From positions 553,644-617,643 of the forward strand of contig NZ_VTZW01000009.1 in the NCBI RefSeq assembly GCF_009728995.1: a stretch of DNA of 64,000 nt, written 5' to 3'. This DNA comes from Streptomonospora sp. PA3. GTDB lineage: Bacteria > Actinomycetota > Actinomycetes > Streptosporangiales > Streptosporangiaceae. The notes under the pieces were generated by a model. The model saw nothing but the letters and a program-made list of their open reading frames with translations. It searched no databases and was not told where the DNA came from. The translations under genes and the position numbers were made by a program. This document shows positions 50,157 to 57,736 of the stretch, piece after piece. Numbering within the stretch: the stretch's first letter is position 1; every line of letters begins with the position of its first letter.

Positions 50157-50644
50157 TGGCTCCTCCGCAGGTTTTCCAGGGCGGTGCGCAGCCGGCCTTC
50201 GACGGGCACCGGCCGGCGGGTCTCGCGGTCGACGAACACGTGCACGAAACGCCCCTCGGCCACCTCGGTGCGCCGGTCGCGGCGGTAAAGGCCCACCTGG
50301 TAGTGCACCGAGGAGGTGCCCAGGCGGACCACCGACAGCCCGACCGCGAGCACCTCGGGGAAGCCGATCTCGGCGGTGTAGGAGCACTGCGACTCCACGC
50401 ACAGGCCGATGACGCGTCCGCCGCGGTAGTCGAGCCCGCCCTCCTCGATGAGCCAGGTGTTGATGGCCGTGTCCATGAACGCGTAGTGGACGGTGTTGTT
50501 CATGTGGCCGTAGGCGTCGTTGTCGGCCCACCGGGTGGGGATCTCCGTCCAGTGGGCGTAGTCGGGGCCGGCGCCCTCGGCTCCGCCGGCACCCGCAGGC
50601 GTCTGGGCCGCGTCCACCGGCCACCCCCGTCTCCGTTGCGACAT
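50153..50644 (-). CDS. Acyl-CoA thioesterase (4-hydroxybenzoyl-CoA thioesterase fold)
   Basis: 163 aa hot-dog fold enzyme. The family pattern is TRWADNDAYGHMNNTVHYAFMDTAINTWL, with the catalytic Asp in the DNDAYGHMNN motif, then SSVHYQVGLYRRD and GRFVHVFVDRETRRPVPV. It hydrolyses acyl-CoA thioesters; substrate unknown. ATG 50644 lies inside a palindrome that may be an operator. It is co-transcribed with the alcohol dehydrogenase gene downstream and divergent from the oxidoreductase gene. Confidence 0.9.
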   Translation of the reverse strand: MSQRRRGWPVDAAQTPAGAGGAEGAGPDYAHWTEIPTRWADNDAYGHMNNTVHYAFMDTAINTWLIEEGGLDYRGGRVIGLCVESQCSYTAEIGFPEVLAVGLSVVRLGTSSVHYQVGLYRRDRRTEVAEGRFVHVFVDRETRRPVPVEGRLRTALENLRRSQ

Positions 50645-50658
50645 ACCGATTGGTATGT
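50641..50658. promoter_or_regulatory. TetR-type palindrome overlapping a start codon
   Basis: ACATACC-GATT-GGTATGT, 7-base perfect arms. It covers the ATG of the thioesterase gene and lies 38 bases before the divergent oxidoreductase start, so one protein could block both. The half-site resembles many TetR-family operators. No tetR gene is adjacent. Confidence 0.6.
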
Positions 50659-50695
50659 ACGGTACCGAACGCCGCGGATGAGGCAGTATCGACCC

Positions 50696-51550
50696 ATGAA
50701 GATCCTCTGGGTGTTCGCCCACCCCGAACGGCGCTCCCTCAACGGCTCCCTGATGGACGAAGGGCTGGCCCAGTTGGAGGCGCTCGGGCACGAGTACCGC
50801 GTCTCCGACCTGTACGCGATGGATTTCAAACCCGTGGTGGACGCCGCCGACTTCCGCGGCGTCGGGGGCGCCGGCTGCGACCGGTTGTTCGTCGGCGACG
50901 CCCAGGAGCGCGCGTACCGGGAGCGGCGGCTCGGCGAGGACGTGCGCGGCGAGCAGGAGAAGATCGAGTGGGCCGACGTGCTGGTGTGCCACTTCCCGCT
51001 GTGGTGGTTCGGCCCGCCGGCGATCCTCAAGGGCTGGTTCGACCGCGTGCTCGTGCAGGGCTTCGCCTTCGGGCTCAAGGACGCGCGGGGGCGGACCCGG
51101 CGCTACGGCGACGGCGGGCTCGTGGGCAAGCGCGCGCTCATCGTCACGTCGGTGGGGGCGCGCGAATCCGGGTTCGGGGCGCGCGGCGTGCACGGCGAGG
51201 CCGAGGAGGTGCTCTTCCCGCTGCTGCACGGCACGTTCTGGTACACCGGCGCCGCCGCGCTGCCGCCGTTCGTGGTCTACGGAGCCGACCGGGCCGATGA
51301 CGGGGTCTTCGCCCACTACGCCGCCGAGCTGCGCAAACGGCTCGCGGAGCTGGGCACCGCGGAGCCCATCGCCTACCGGCACGAGAACAGCGCCGACTAC
51401 GACGACGACCTGGTGCTCGATCCCGAGTGCGCGCCCGGCCGCACGGGTCTGGGCGTGCACACGGCCCAACCCGACGAGCGGGGCCGCCTCAACCCCTCCG
51501 AGGCCAAGGACGGCAGCGGCCCGCGGATCCCCGGCCGGCCCGTGCAGTGA
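50696..51550 (+). CDS. NAD(P)H-dependent oxidoreductase, flavodoxin-like fold (NQO/KefF type)
   Basis: 284 aa. Features are MKILWVFAHPERRSLNGSLMDEGLAQLEALGHEYRVSDLYAMDFKPV at the start, then the FMN/FAD site VLVCHFPLWWFGPPAILKGWFDRVLVQGFAFG and a late GTFWYTGAAALPPFVVYGAD. Members reduce quinones. The C-terminal tail of about 50 residues after HENSADYDDD is Pro/Gly/Arg-rich and not part of the fold. ATG 50696 lies 6 bases after CAGTAT, suggesting a leaderless mRNA. It is divergent from the thioesterase across the palindrome. Confidence 0.9.
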   Translation: MKILWVFAHPERRSLNGSLMDEGLAQLEALGHEYRVSDLYAMDFKPVVDAADFRGVGGAGCDRLFVGDAQERAYRERRLGEDVRGEQEKIEWADVLVCHFPLWWFGPPAILKGWFDRVLVQGFAFGLKDARGRTRRYGDGGLVGKRALIVTSVGARESGFGARGVHGEAEEVLFPLLHGTFWYTGAAALPPFVVYGADRADDGVFAHYAAELRKRLAELGTAEPIAYRHENSADYDDDLVLDPECAPGRTGLGVHTAQPDERGRLNPSEAKDGSGPRIPGRPVQ

Positions 51551-51608
51551 CCGGCCGCCTGCCGGCGGAGCCGCCCCGGACCGCGGCCCCGCCGGTGGCC
51601 CCGCGTGC

Positions 51609-52421
51609 TCAGTCCTCCGGCCGCAGCAGCTGCCGGAAGAAAGCGCGGTAGCCGCGCATGGTCCGGCGCAGGGCCTCGGTGTCGGCCTCGGAACGGTCGG
51701 ACCACCGGTCCTCGAGGCTGCGCTTGTGCGCGGCGAGCTTCTCGTTCAGGGTGCGCAGCACCTCGTCGACGAGCTCGTCGGCGCTGCCCACGGCCCGGCG
51801 CGGATCGTCGACGAAGTCGCTCTGGGCGTCGCGCCACCTCTCCTTGAGGCGGCGGGCCTCCTCCTCGGAGAACAGCACCGCCCCCTGCTCCTCGGTGTCG
51901 GCGCCGCCGGCGGCCGGCCGCAGCGCGGCCGACCCGCCGCGAGGGGCCTGCGCGGGCACGCCCGCGGCGGTGGACTTCTCGACAGCGCCGCCGGAAGGGC
52001 GGGAGCCGGCCGCGGACTCCTCACCCGCGCCGCCCGAGTGGCCGGACGAACCGCCACCGCCGGCGGCGGACTTCCGTGCGGCGCCGCCGGACTCGCCGGA
52101 CGCGCCGGAGGCGGAGGCGGACGTCTCTCCCGCGCCGCCGGAGGGTCCGGAGCCCGAGGGGTCGGAGGCGGCCGCCGGCTTCGGCGCCTGGGCGGTGTGC
52201 TCGGCGGCCGGCTGCTCAGCGGGCGGACCCGCCGGACGCTCCGCGGGCCCGGCCCCCTCGTCCGGGGACTTGGCCGAGCGCCGGCTGGCCCGGCCGACCA
52301 GTTTGGCCGCGGTGCGGCCGCGTTCCTGCGCAACGGTGTCGGATCCGGCCGGCGCCGACCGGGCGCCGTCGCCGCCGGCGTCCGCTGCGGCCTCGTTCTT
52401 GCGCTTCAACGGGTTGTCCAT
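51609..52421 (-). CDS. Low-complexity protein with a C-terminal helical domain
   Basis: 270 aa. The first 170 residues or so are disordered (Ala/Gly/Ser/Pro). The last 100 form charged helices: SEEEARRLKERWRDAQSDFVDDPRRAVGSADELVDEVL and RTMRGYRAFFRQLLRPED. These share a pattern with the upstream membrane protein gene product at 52482, so the two are distant paralogues. No known domain name can be given. ATG 52421 follows GGGAG. It is 60 bases downstream of that gene in the same operon. Confidence 0.75.
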   Translation of the reverse strand: MDNPLKRKNEAAADAGGDGARSAPAGSDTVAQERGRTAAKLVGRASRRSAKSPDEGAGPAERPAGPPAEQPAAEHTAQAPKPAAASDPSGSGPSGGAGETSASASGASGESGGAARKSAAGGGGSSGHSGGAGEESAAGSRPSGGAVEKSTAAGVPAQAPRGGSAALRPAAGGADTEEQGAVLFSEEEARRLKERWRDAQSDFVDDPRRAVGSADELVDEVLRTLNEKLAAHKRSLEDRWSDRSEADTEALRRTMRGYRAFFRQLLRPED

Positions 52422-52481
52422 GTCGGGGGACTCCCTTCGGCGGGGGACGCCCGGGCGGCGCCCGGGAGCGGCATGGGGGTG

Positions 52482-53075
52482 TCAGCGCGCGGCGGAGTCG
52501 CCGCGGTCGGCGGTCTCGGGCTCGGTGGACGCGGCTGAGCCGTTGCCGAGGAGTTCGTGGAACAGCGCGCGGTAGTCCACCATCGCGGCCCGCATGTCCT
52601 CGGTCGTGGCCTCGCCGGCGGCGCTGCGCTCGCCGATGGCGCGCGCCTTGCGGTAGCGGTCGACGGTTCCGGCGTGCTCCACGGAGAGGTCGGCGATGCG
52701 CTGGTCGTCGTCCTCTGTGGGGTAGCCGCGGTCGGCCATCAGCCGGGAGAGGAGTTCGTGGCCCTCGCGCACGGCCTCGGGCGGGCTGTCGACGAACCGC
52801 TCCTGGATGCGGTCCCATTCCGCTCGGTACTGCCGGCGGGAATCCTCGGAGAGGGGCTTGAGATCCAGCTTGGCATGGCGCTTCTCGCGCTCGGCGAGCT
52901 CGCGCTCCGCTGCGCGGCGGCCGCCCAGCTCCTGGACGGCGCGATCGTATTCGGGACCGAAGCGCCGGCGCAGCCGGCGGCTGCGCTGCCACGGCACGGC
53001 GAAGGCCGCCGCGAGAGCAACGGCGGCGACCAGGACGATGATCACGGCGACCGCGACGATCAGGCCGGTGTTCAT
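52482..53075 (-). CDS. Single-pass membrane protein with charged helical domain
   Basis: 197 aa. An N-terminal helix, VAVAVIIVLVAAVALAAAFA, is followed by RLRRRFGPEYDRAVQELGGRRAAERELAEREKRHAKLDLKPLS, RYRAEWDRIQ-like QYRAEWDRIQERFVDSPPEAV, LMADRGYP and the end MVDYRALFHELL. This matches a widespread actinobacterial hypothetical secreted/membrane protein group with no assigned function. ATG 53075. First gene of a two-gene operon; no gene is seen in 53076-53353. Confidence 0.75.
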   Translation of the reverse strand: MNTGLIVAVAVIIVLVAAVALAAAFAVPWQRSRRLRRRFGPEYDRAVQELGGRRAAERELAEREKRHAKLDLKPLSEDSRRQYRAEWDRIQERFVDSPPEAVREGHELLSRLMADRGYPTEDDDQRIADLSVEHAGTVDRYRKARAIGERSAAGEATTEDMRAAMVDYRALFHELLGNGSAASTEPETADRGDSAAR

Positions 53076-53353
53076 GTCGATCGGCCTCCTCGTTCCTGTC
53101 CGGGCTCCGCCCGCTGCGGGCCCGATGAGGCTTCGATCCTTGGCTACCCGGCGGAGGTGCGGTAAACCGCTGATCATCCCGCGGTCAAGGCCGGAGACCG
53201 GCGACGTGCGCCGCCACCTGTACCGATGTGTCGGACGCCGATGGCAGACCCGCTTTCCGGCAGGGAGCGCCGGGGGACCGAAAACGCCGATGCGGCCGAG
53301 TTTCGGTCCCCGATCGCCCGGAAGTGTCCGCTATGCCCGCCGGTCGGCTTCCG

Positions 53354-53869
53354 CTACGGCGGCACGGGCAGGACGTGCGCAAGCGCGGCGGTCGCTCCCA
53401 GCGCGACGGTGGCCGCGCCGATGGTCGCGCAGAGGTGCCAGAGCGCCTGCATCCACCCGGGCGCCACCGGTTCGCCGCCCTGCAGGGGCGGTCGGGGCGG
53501 TGTGTGGAGGGGACCGGGCTGAAACGCCCGCGGCGGCAGCGCGTGCCGGCAGCCGTGCGGACAACCGGAGGAGGGCGCCGGTTCCGGCGCGGCACCGCCG
53601 CCCGCGGCACGCGGGGGCTCGGCGGGGCTCGGGGGCGGGGTCTGCGACCGCTGCGCAGCGGGTGGTGGAGCGGCCCGGCGCGGGTTCCACTCGGAGAAGA
53701 TCTCCGGTCGGGTATCGGCGAGGCGCCGGATGAGGGCGGCGAGCTCGGCGTTCTGCGCGGCGTCGACGGAATCCGGGTCGCCGACCCCGTCCGGCGTGCC
53801 GGGGACGCGTGCCGGCCCGCGGAGGTCCGCGGTGGCCTGGCGGTTGGCAAACGTGGTCGCTGCGGGCAT
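53354..53869 (-). CDS. Small membrane-anchored protein, unknown function
   Basis: 171 aa. It has an N-terminal charged helix (AQNAELAALIRRLADTRPEIFSEW), a Pro-rich middle (residues 65-130) and one C-terminal membrane helix, LWHLCATIGAATVALGATAALAHV. ATG 53869 follows AAAGG. No family is recognised. The reading frame is chosen for its coherent helices; other frames over this region have Arg-rich shadows. Confidence 0.5.
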   Translation of the reverse strand: MPAATTFANRQATADLRGPARVPGTPDGVGDPDSVDAAQNAELAALIRRLADTRPEIFSEWNPRRAAPPPAAQRSQTPPPSPAEPPRAAGGGAAPEPAPSSGCPHGCRHALPPRAFQPGPLHTPPRPPLQGGEPVAPGWMQALWHLCATIGAATVALGATAALAHVLPVPP

Positions 53870-54254
53870 GGCTGGCCTTTCGAAGGAGGGGAGCCGCCCG
53901 GAGCCGCCGCGTAACGGGAAAGGAGGGAAGTCCGAGAAAGGGAACGGAACAGGCGAAAACCACCGCCCCAGGGGAAGCCCGCTGCTGCGGACCGGCGCCG
54001 TCGGCGCTTCGAGTTTATCGGCGCACGCTCGGGGGATTCCTGGATATCCGATATTGCTGCGAGCGGATTTGTGCCGCCGTGGAAACGCAGGCCGCGGTGG
54101 TGAGGAGGCATCCGAAAACGGGGCAATGCAGGGTGAGAACGTTCCTGCGGCAAAAATTCGGGCGATGAGGGCTGTTTTTCGCGGATGGCCGCCTTCAGGT
54201 GGATTCTCCGCCGCGGGAGTGGCAGCGCGAGGCCGAATTCCGCCGAGGCTCGTC

Positions 54255-54286
54255 CGCCGGCCCGCCGGCCCGCCGGCCCGCCGGCC
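54255..54286. repeat. CGCCGGCC octanucleotide x4
   Basis: Four exact tandem copies of the self-complementary octamer CGCCGGCC, just before the Mut7-C gene terminator. Likely replication-slippage material. Confidence 0.85.
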
Positions 54287-54287
54287 C

Positions 54288-54310
54288 GCTGGGCGGCCGC
54301 GCCGCCCAGC
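54288..54310. terminator. Terminator of the Mut7-C gene
   Basis: GCTGGGCGGC pairs with GCCGCCCAGC around a 3-base loop, just past the stop of the minus-strand Mut7-C gene. Confidence 0.65.
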
Positions 54311-54318
54311 GCCCGTGC

Positions 54319-54798
54319 TCACTCCGCCGCCGCGACCACCGTCTGCGCCGTTCGCACGATCTCGGCCAACCGCGTGTGGTGGGCGCCCGGCCAGTAGACG
54401 CGGCCGCAGGCGCGGCAGCGGGCGAATACGTCGTAGGTCGCCCGGGTCCCGGGTTCCAGCAGGTGGTCGACGGCCTCCTTGGCGACGGGTGCCAGCCGGC
54501 CGTTGCACGCGGTGCAGCGGCTCCAAGGCGCCAGCGGGGGCGCGAACCTGTCGAGCACGTCGCGCAGTTGCTCGTCGGGATCCTGCCCGTGCACGAAGGC
54601 CCCCGCCTCCAGGGCGCGGCGGTGCAGCAGGCGGCGGTCCTGGGTCAGCAGCGCGCGCCGCTGCTCGTTGGCCATCGCCACCAGCGTGTCGTCGTCGAGG
54701 TCGTTGCTGTAGGCGGTGTCGACGCCCACCAGGCGCAGCCGCCGGGCGAGCGCACCCAGATGGACGTCGAGCAGGAAGCGCGGCGGGGCGAAGGGCAA
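54319..54798 (-). CDS. Mut7-C RNase domain protein
   Basis: 159 aa. The N-terminal Mut7-C/PIN-like domain begins FLLDVHLGALARRLRLVGVDTAYSNDLDDD, with acids in LLDVHLG, NDLDDD and LLTQDRRLLHRR. A zinc ribbon follows (SRCTACNGRL and ARCRACGRVYWPG). It lacks the N-terminal ubiquitin-like domain found in longer Mut7-C proteins. The only start that keeps the catalytic Asp is TTG 54798, and no clear ribosome site precedes it, so the true start is uncertain. Presumed nuclease of unknown target. Confidence 0.85.
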   Translation of the reverse strand: MPFAPPRFLLDVHLGALARRLRLVGVDTAYSNDLDDDTLVAMANEQRRALLTQDRRLLHRRALEAGAFVHGQDPDEQLRDVLDRFAPPLAPWSRCTACNGRLAPVAKEAVDHLLEPGTRATYDVFARCRACGRVYWPGAHHTRLAEIVRTAQTVVAAAE

Positions 54799-54960
54799 CG
54801 GCTGAGGGCGGGAGATCCCGGCGACGGGGCGAGCCGCCCCGAGACCGCCCGCGACCGCCGCGCGGCGACGCCGCGGGCGCGTTGGGGGGGTGCCGCGAAC
54901 CCACCCCGGCTGAGAGCACTCCCAGTTTTCTGAGAGGATTCACATAAAATCCCGATAACG

Positions 54961-54976
54961 CCTTGTTGTAACAAGG
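54961..54976. promoter_or_regulatory. 16-base palindrome before the acyltransferase gene
   Basis: CCTTGTT-GT-AACAAGG is a perfect inverted repeat in an AT-rich promoter area (TAAAAT-like box about 54944-54949), 68 bases upstream of ATG 55045. It may be an operator or a stem in the 5' leader. Confidence 0.5.
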
Positions 54977-55044
54977 ACGTCACGACACCATGGAAGCATC
55001 CGATCCGCCCTCCATCGGACCTCACGCCGCACGCCCTACCAGGA

Positions 55045-57141
55045 ATGCTCTCCGTGTCGACGAATCTACGCTCCGCATCCTCCCTTGCCGCCGCCCCCTC
55101 CACCTCCACCTCCACCGGCTCCGCGCGCCGCTTCCTGCCCGAGGTCCAGGGCCTGCGGGCCGTGGCGGTGGCGCTCGTGCTGGTCTACCACGTCGACCAC
55201 GACCTGCTGCCGGGCGGCTATGTGGGCGTGGACGTCTTCTTCGTCATCTCCGGGTTCCTGATCACCTCGCTGCTGCTGCGCGAGGCCCGCGGATCCGGGC
55301 GGGTGGCGCTGGGCGCCTTCTACGTCCGCCGGATCCGCCGCATCCTGCCCGCGGCCGGGCTGGTGCTGGCGGTGACCGGCCTGGTGTCGCTGTGGGCGCT
55401 GCCCTCCCCGCGCCTGGCCGAGACCGCCCGGGAGCTGGTGGCATCGGCGTTCTACGTCGAGAACCTGTTCCTCGCCGACAAGTCGGTGGACTACCTGGCC
55501 GCCGAGAGCGCGGCCAGCCCCGTGCAGCACTACTGGTCGCTGGCGGTGGAGGAGCAGTTCTACCTGCTGTGGCCGCTGCTGTTCGCCGGCTGGGCCGTGC
55601 TGGGTCTGCGCGGTGACCGGCGGCTGGGCGGGGAGGGCGCGGTCCTGGCGGCCACCGGGGCCGTCCTCGTCGTCTCCTTCGGGTTCTCGGTCGTGCTCAC
55701 CGCCACCGAACCCCAGCCCGCCTACTTCCTGCCGCAGACGCGGATGTGGGAGCTGGCGCTGGGCGGCGTGCTCGCGATCCTGCTGCCGCGCTGGGGAGCC
55801 GGTCCACTGTGGGTCCGCTGGGTACTGGGCTGGGCCGGGTTGGCCGCCATAGGGTGGGCGGCCTGGACCTACAGCGGCGCCACCGCCTTTCCCGGCGTGG
55901 CGGCGCTGGTGCCGGTGCTGGGGGCGGCCGCGGTGATCGCGGCGGGTGAGAACGGAGCGCGCTGGTCCACCTACCGGCTGCTGGCCGGCCGCCCGGCGCG
56001 CTTCGGCGGAGACATCTCCTACGCCCTGTACCTGTGGCACTGGCCGGTGATCGTGTTCGCGCTGAGCATGGCCGAGTCGGACTCCCTGCCGCCGCTGTGG
56101 GCGGTGCCGGTGGTGGCCGTCTCGGTGCTTCTGGCATGGGGGACCAAGGTGGCGGTGGAGGACCCGGTGCGCCGCTACGGGTGGCTGCGCACCGGGCGCG
56201 CGGCCGGGATCTTCGCGGTGGCGGCGGCCCTGCTGGTGGCGCTGGTGGGCGTCGGCCAGTACGTGCGCCACCAGTGGCTGGGCAGTGTCGAATTCGACCC
56301 GGTCCAGCACGTCGGGCCCGCGGCGATGGGCACCTCCGAGCCCGAGGGATCGCCCGGCGTGCCGATCTACCCCTCGCCGGTGGTGGCGGGCGAGGACGTA
56401 CCCGACACCTACGAGGAGTGCGGAGGCGCATCCACGCTCGACACGCTCGACTGCGTCTACGGCCCCGCCGGCGCCGGGACCACCGTCGCCCTGGTGGGCG
56501 ACTCCCACGCCGCCCAATGGATTCCGGCGCTGCGGAGCATCGCCGAGGACCGCGGCTGGCGGCTGCACGTCTACGCCAAGTCCTCCTGCGCCTACACCCT
56601 GACCACGCTGGAGCGCAACGGCCGGGACTACACCGAGTGCGTGCGGTGGAACGAGAAGGTGCAGCACGAGCTGACCACGCAGGTCCGGCCCGATGTGGTG
56701 CTGACGAGCTCCAGCGCGAACGCCCGGGCGGCGGGCTCGGCCACCGAGTCCGAAAGCTCCCTGGACATCGCCGTGGGCATGACCCGCCTGTGGGGACCGC
56801 TGGAGGACTCCGGCAGCCACGTCGTCGCCATCCGCGACACCCCGCGCATGGCCGAGCGCCTGCCCGAGTGCGTATCGCGCCACGCCGGCTCGCTGTCGGA
56901 GTGCGCGCGGGCGCCCGAGGACGCCTTCGCCAACACCGACCCACAGTTGCTCGCCGCCCGCAACGATCCGGACGCCGCCGTCGTCGACCTCACCGATTCC
57001 CTCTGCACCGGCGACACCTGCCTGCCGGTGATCGGCAACGTGCTCGTCTACCGCGACAGCCACCACCTCACCGCCACCTACTCCCGCCTCCTGGCCCCCG
57101 ACCTCCGCCACGCCCTCGACGCGGCCCTCGCCAAGGAGTGA
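55045..57141 (+). CDS. OafA/YrhL-type acyltransferase with SGNH domain
   Basis: 698 aa. The membrane acyltransferase-3 part covers about 25-400: RFLPEVQGLRAVAVALVLVYHVDHDLLPGGYVGVDVFFVISGFLI, RRIRRILPA, and HYWSLAVEEQFYLLWPLLF, with about ten helices. The C-terminal SGNH esterase-like domain has GDSHAAQW near residue 487 (Ser nucleophile) and DSHHLTATYS near 671 (catalytic Asp and His). These proteins O-acetylate or acylate cell-wall sugars or exported polysaccharides. ATG 55045 or GTG 55054. Followed by a terminator. Confidence 0.93.
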   Translation: MLSVSTNLRSASSLAAAPSTSTSTGSARRFLPEVQGLRAVAVALVLVYHVDHDLLPGGYVGVDVFFVISGFLITSLLLREARGSGRVALGAFYVRRIRRILPAAGLVLAVTGLVSLWALPSPRLAETARELVASAFYVENLFLADKSVDYLAAESAASPVQHYWSLAVEEQFYLLWPLLFAGWAVLGLRGDRRLGGEGAVLAATGAVLVVSFGFSVVLTATEPQPAYFLPQTRMWELALGGVLAILLPRWGAGPLWVRWVLGWAGLAAIGWAAWTYSGATAFPGVAALVPVLGAAAVIAAGENGARWSTYRLLAGRPARFGGDISYALYLWHWPVIVFALSMAESDSLPPLWAVPVVAVSVLLAWGTKVAVEDPVRRYGWLRTGRAAGIFAVAAALLVALVGVGQYVRHQWLGSVEFDPVQHVGPAAMGTSEPEGSPGVPIYPSPVVAGEDVPDTYEECGGASTLDTLDCVYGPAGAGTTVALVGDSHAAQWIPALRSIAEDRGWRLHVYAKSSCAYTLTTLERNGRDYTECVRWNEKVQHELTTQVRPDVVLTSSSANARAAGSATESESSLDIAVGMTRLWGPLEDSGSHVVAIRDTPRMAERLPECVSRHAGSLSECARAPEDAFANTDPQLLAARNDPDAAVVDLTDSLCTGDTCLPVIGNVLVYRDSHHLTATYSRLLAPDLRHALDAALAKE

Positions 57142-57143
57142 GG

Positions 57144-57180
57144 CGGCCGGCGCCCGCGGCGGGGTTGCGGGCGCCGGCCG
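57144..57180. terminator. Terminator after the acyltransferase gene
   Basis: A perfect 14-base stem (CGGCCGGCGCCCGC and its complement) with a 9-base loop, 3 bases after the stop. Confidence 0.8.
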
Positions 57181-57322
57181 CGGTCGTCGCCGATTCCGCA
57201 ATGGGCGCGCCGGGGGCGTATGCGGGTGCATAGTCGGCCCCGGATCGCGGCAGTGGGAGAGGAGAGCCGGATTCTCGTATGCCGCCGGAGCCCTGCGGGT
57301 TCGGCGGAGTCTGGAGGACGAC

Positions 57323-57580
57323 ATGAGCACCGGCGAGAAGCGCGAGAGCAAGGTCGAGCAGATGCGCGGCAAGCTCAAGGAGGCCGCCGGGAAGTTCACC
57401 GGCAACGAGCGCATGAAGAGCCAAGGCCGCGGTGAGCAGACTCGCGGCAACGTCCGCGAGACCACCGAGGACGCCAAGGACACGGCCCGCGGCTTCACCG
57501 AGGGTCTGCGCGGCGACTCGGCCGGCCCCGCCCCCGAAGAGCGCCGCGGCGGTGAAGGCCCCGACACCGGCCGCCGCTGA
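57323..57580 (+). CDS. CsbD family stress protein
   Basis: 85 aa, small, very hydrophilic. The CsbD pattern is seen in SKVEQMRGKLKEAAGKFTGNERMKSQGRGEQTRGNVRETTEDAKD. Members are general-stress proteins, often sigma-B controlled in Bacillus; function unknown. ATG 57323 follows GGAGGAC. It stands alone between terminators, as expected of a single-gene stress unit. I found no clear sigma-B-like promoter match. Confidence 0.9.
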   Translation: MSTGEKRESKVEQMRGKLKEAAGKFTGNERMKSQGRGEQTRGNVRETTEDAKDTARGFTEGLRGDSAGPAPEERRGGEGPDTGRR

Positions 57581-57600
57581 CCGCCCACCCGACCAGCGGC

Positions 57601-57631
57601 GACCGCGGGGCGCCGTCCACGCCCCGCGGTC
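57601..57631. terminator. Terminator after csbD-type gene
   Basis: GACCGCGGGGCG pairs perfectly with CGCCCCGCGGTC around a 7-base loop, and GTCTTCC follows. Confidence 0.75.
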
Positions 57632-57736
57632 GTCTTCCGCCGCCGCCCCTTTCGCGCCGGTGACGCGCCTTCGGCCGGGTGCGGCCGCCGAATCGGCTCG
57701 GTCCGCAGCCCCCACCCGACCCGGAGCCTCGGGTGG

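Larger units (their letters stand above)
53870..54318. other. Non-coding region with relaxed base composition
   Basis: 449 bases without a credible gene. 53920-54180 is AT-richer than the surroundings (for example near ATATCCGATATTG and AAAAATTCGGG). It contains several small palindromes but no long structure. The part nearest 54319 holds the CGCCGGCC tandem repeat and a terminator. Confidence 0.5.

Noticed and set aside
57142-57322. Sigma-B-type promoter for the CsbD gene
   Set aside because: No GTTT/GGGTAT pair with proper spacing could be found.
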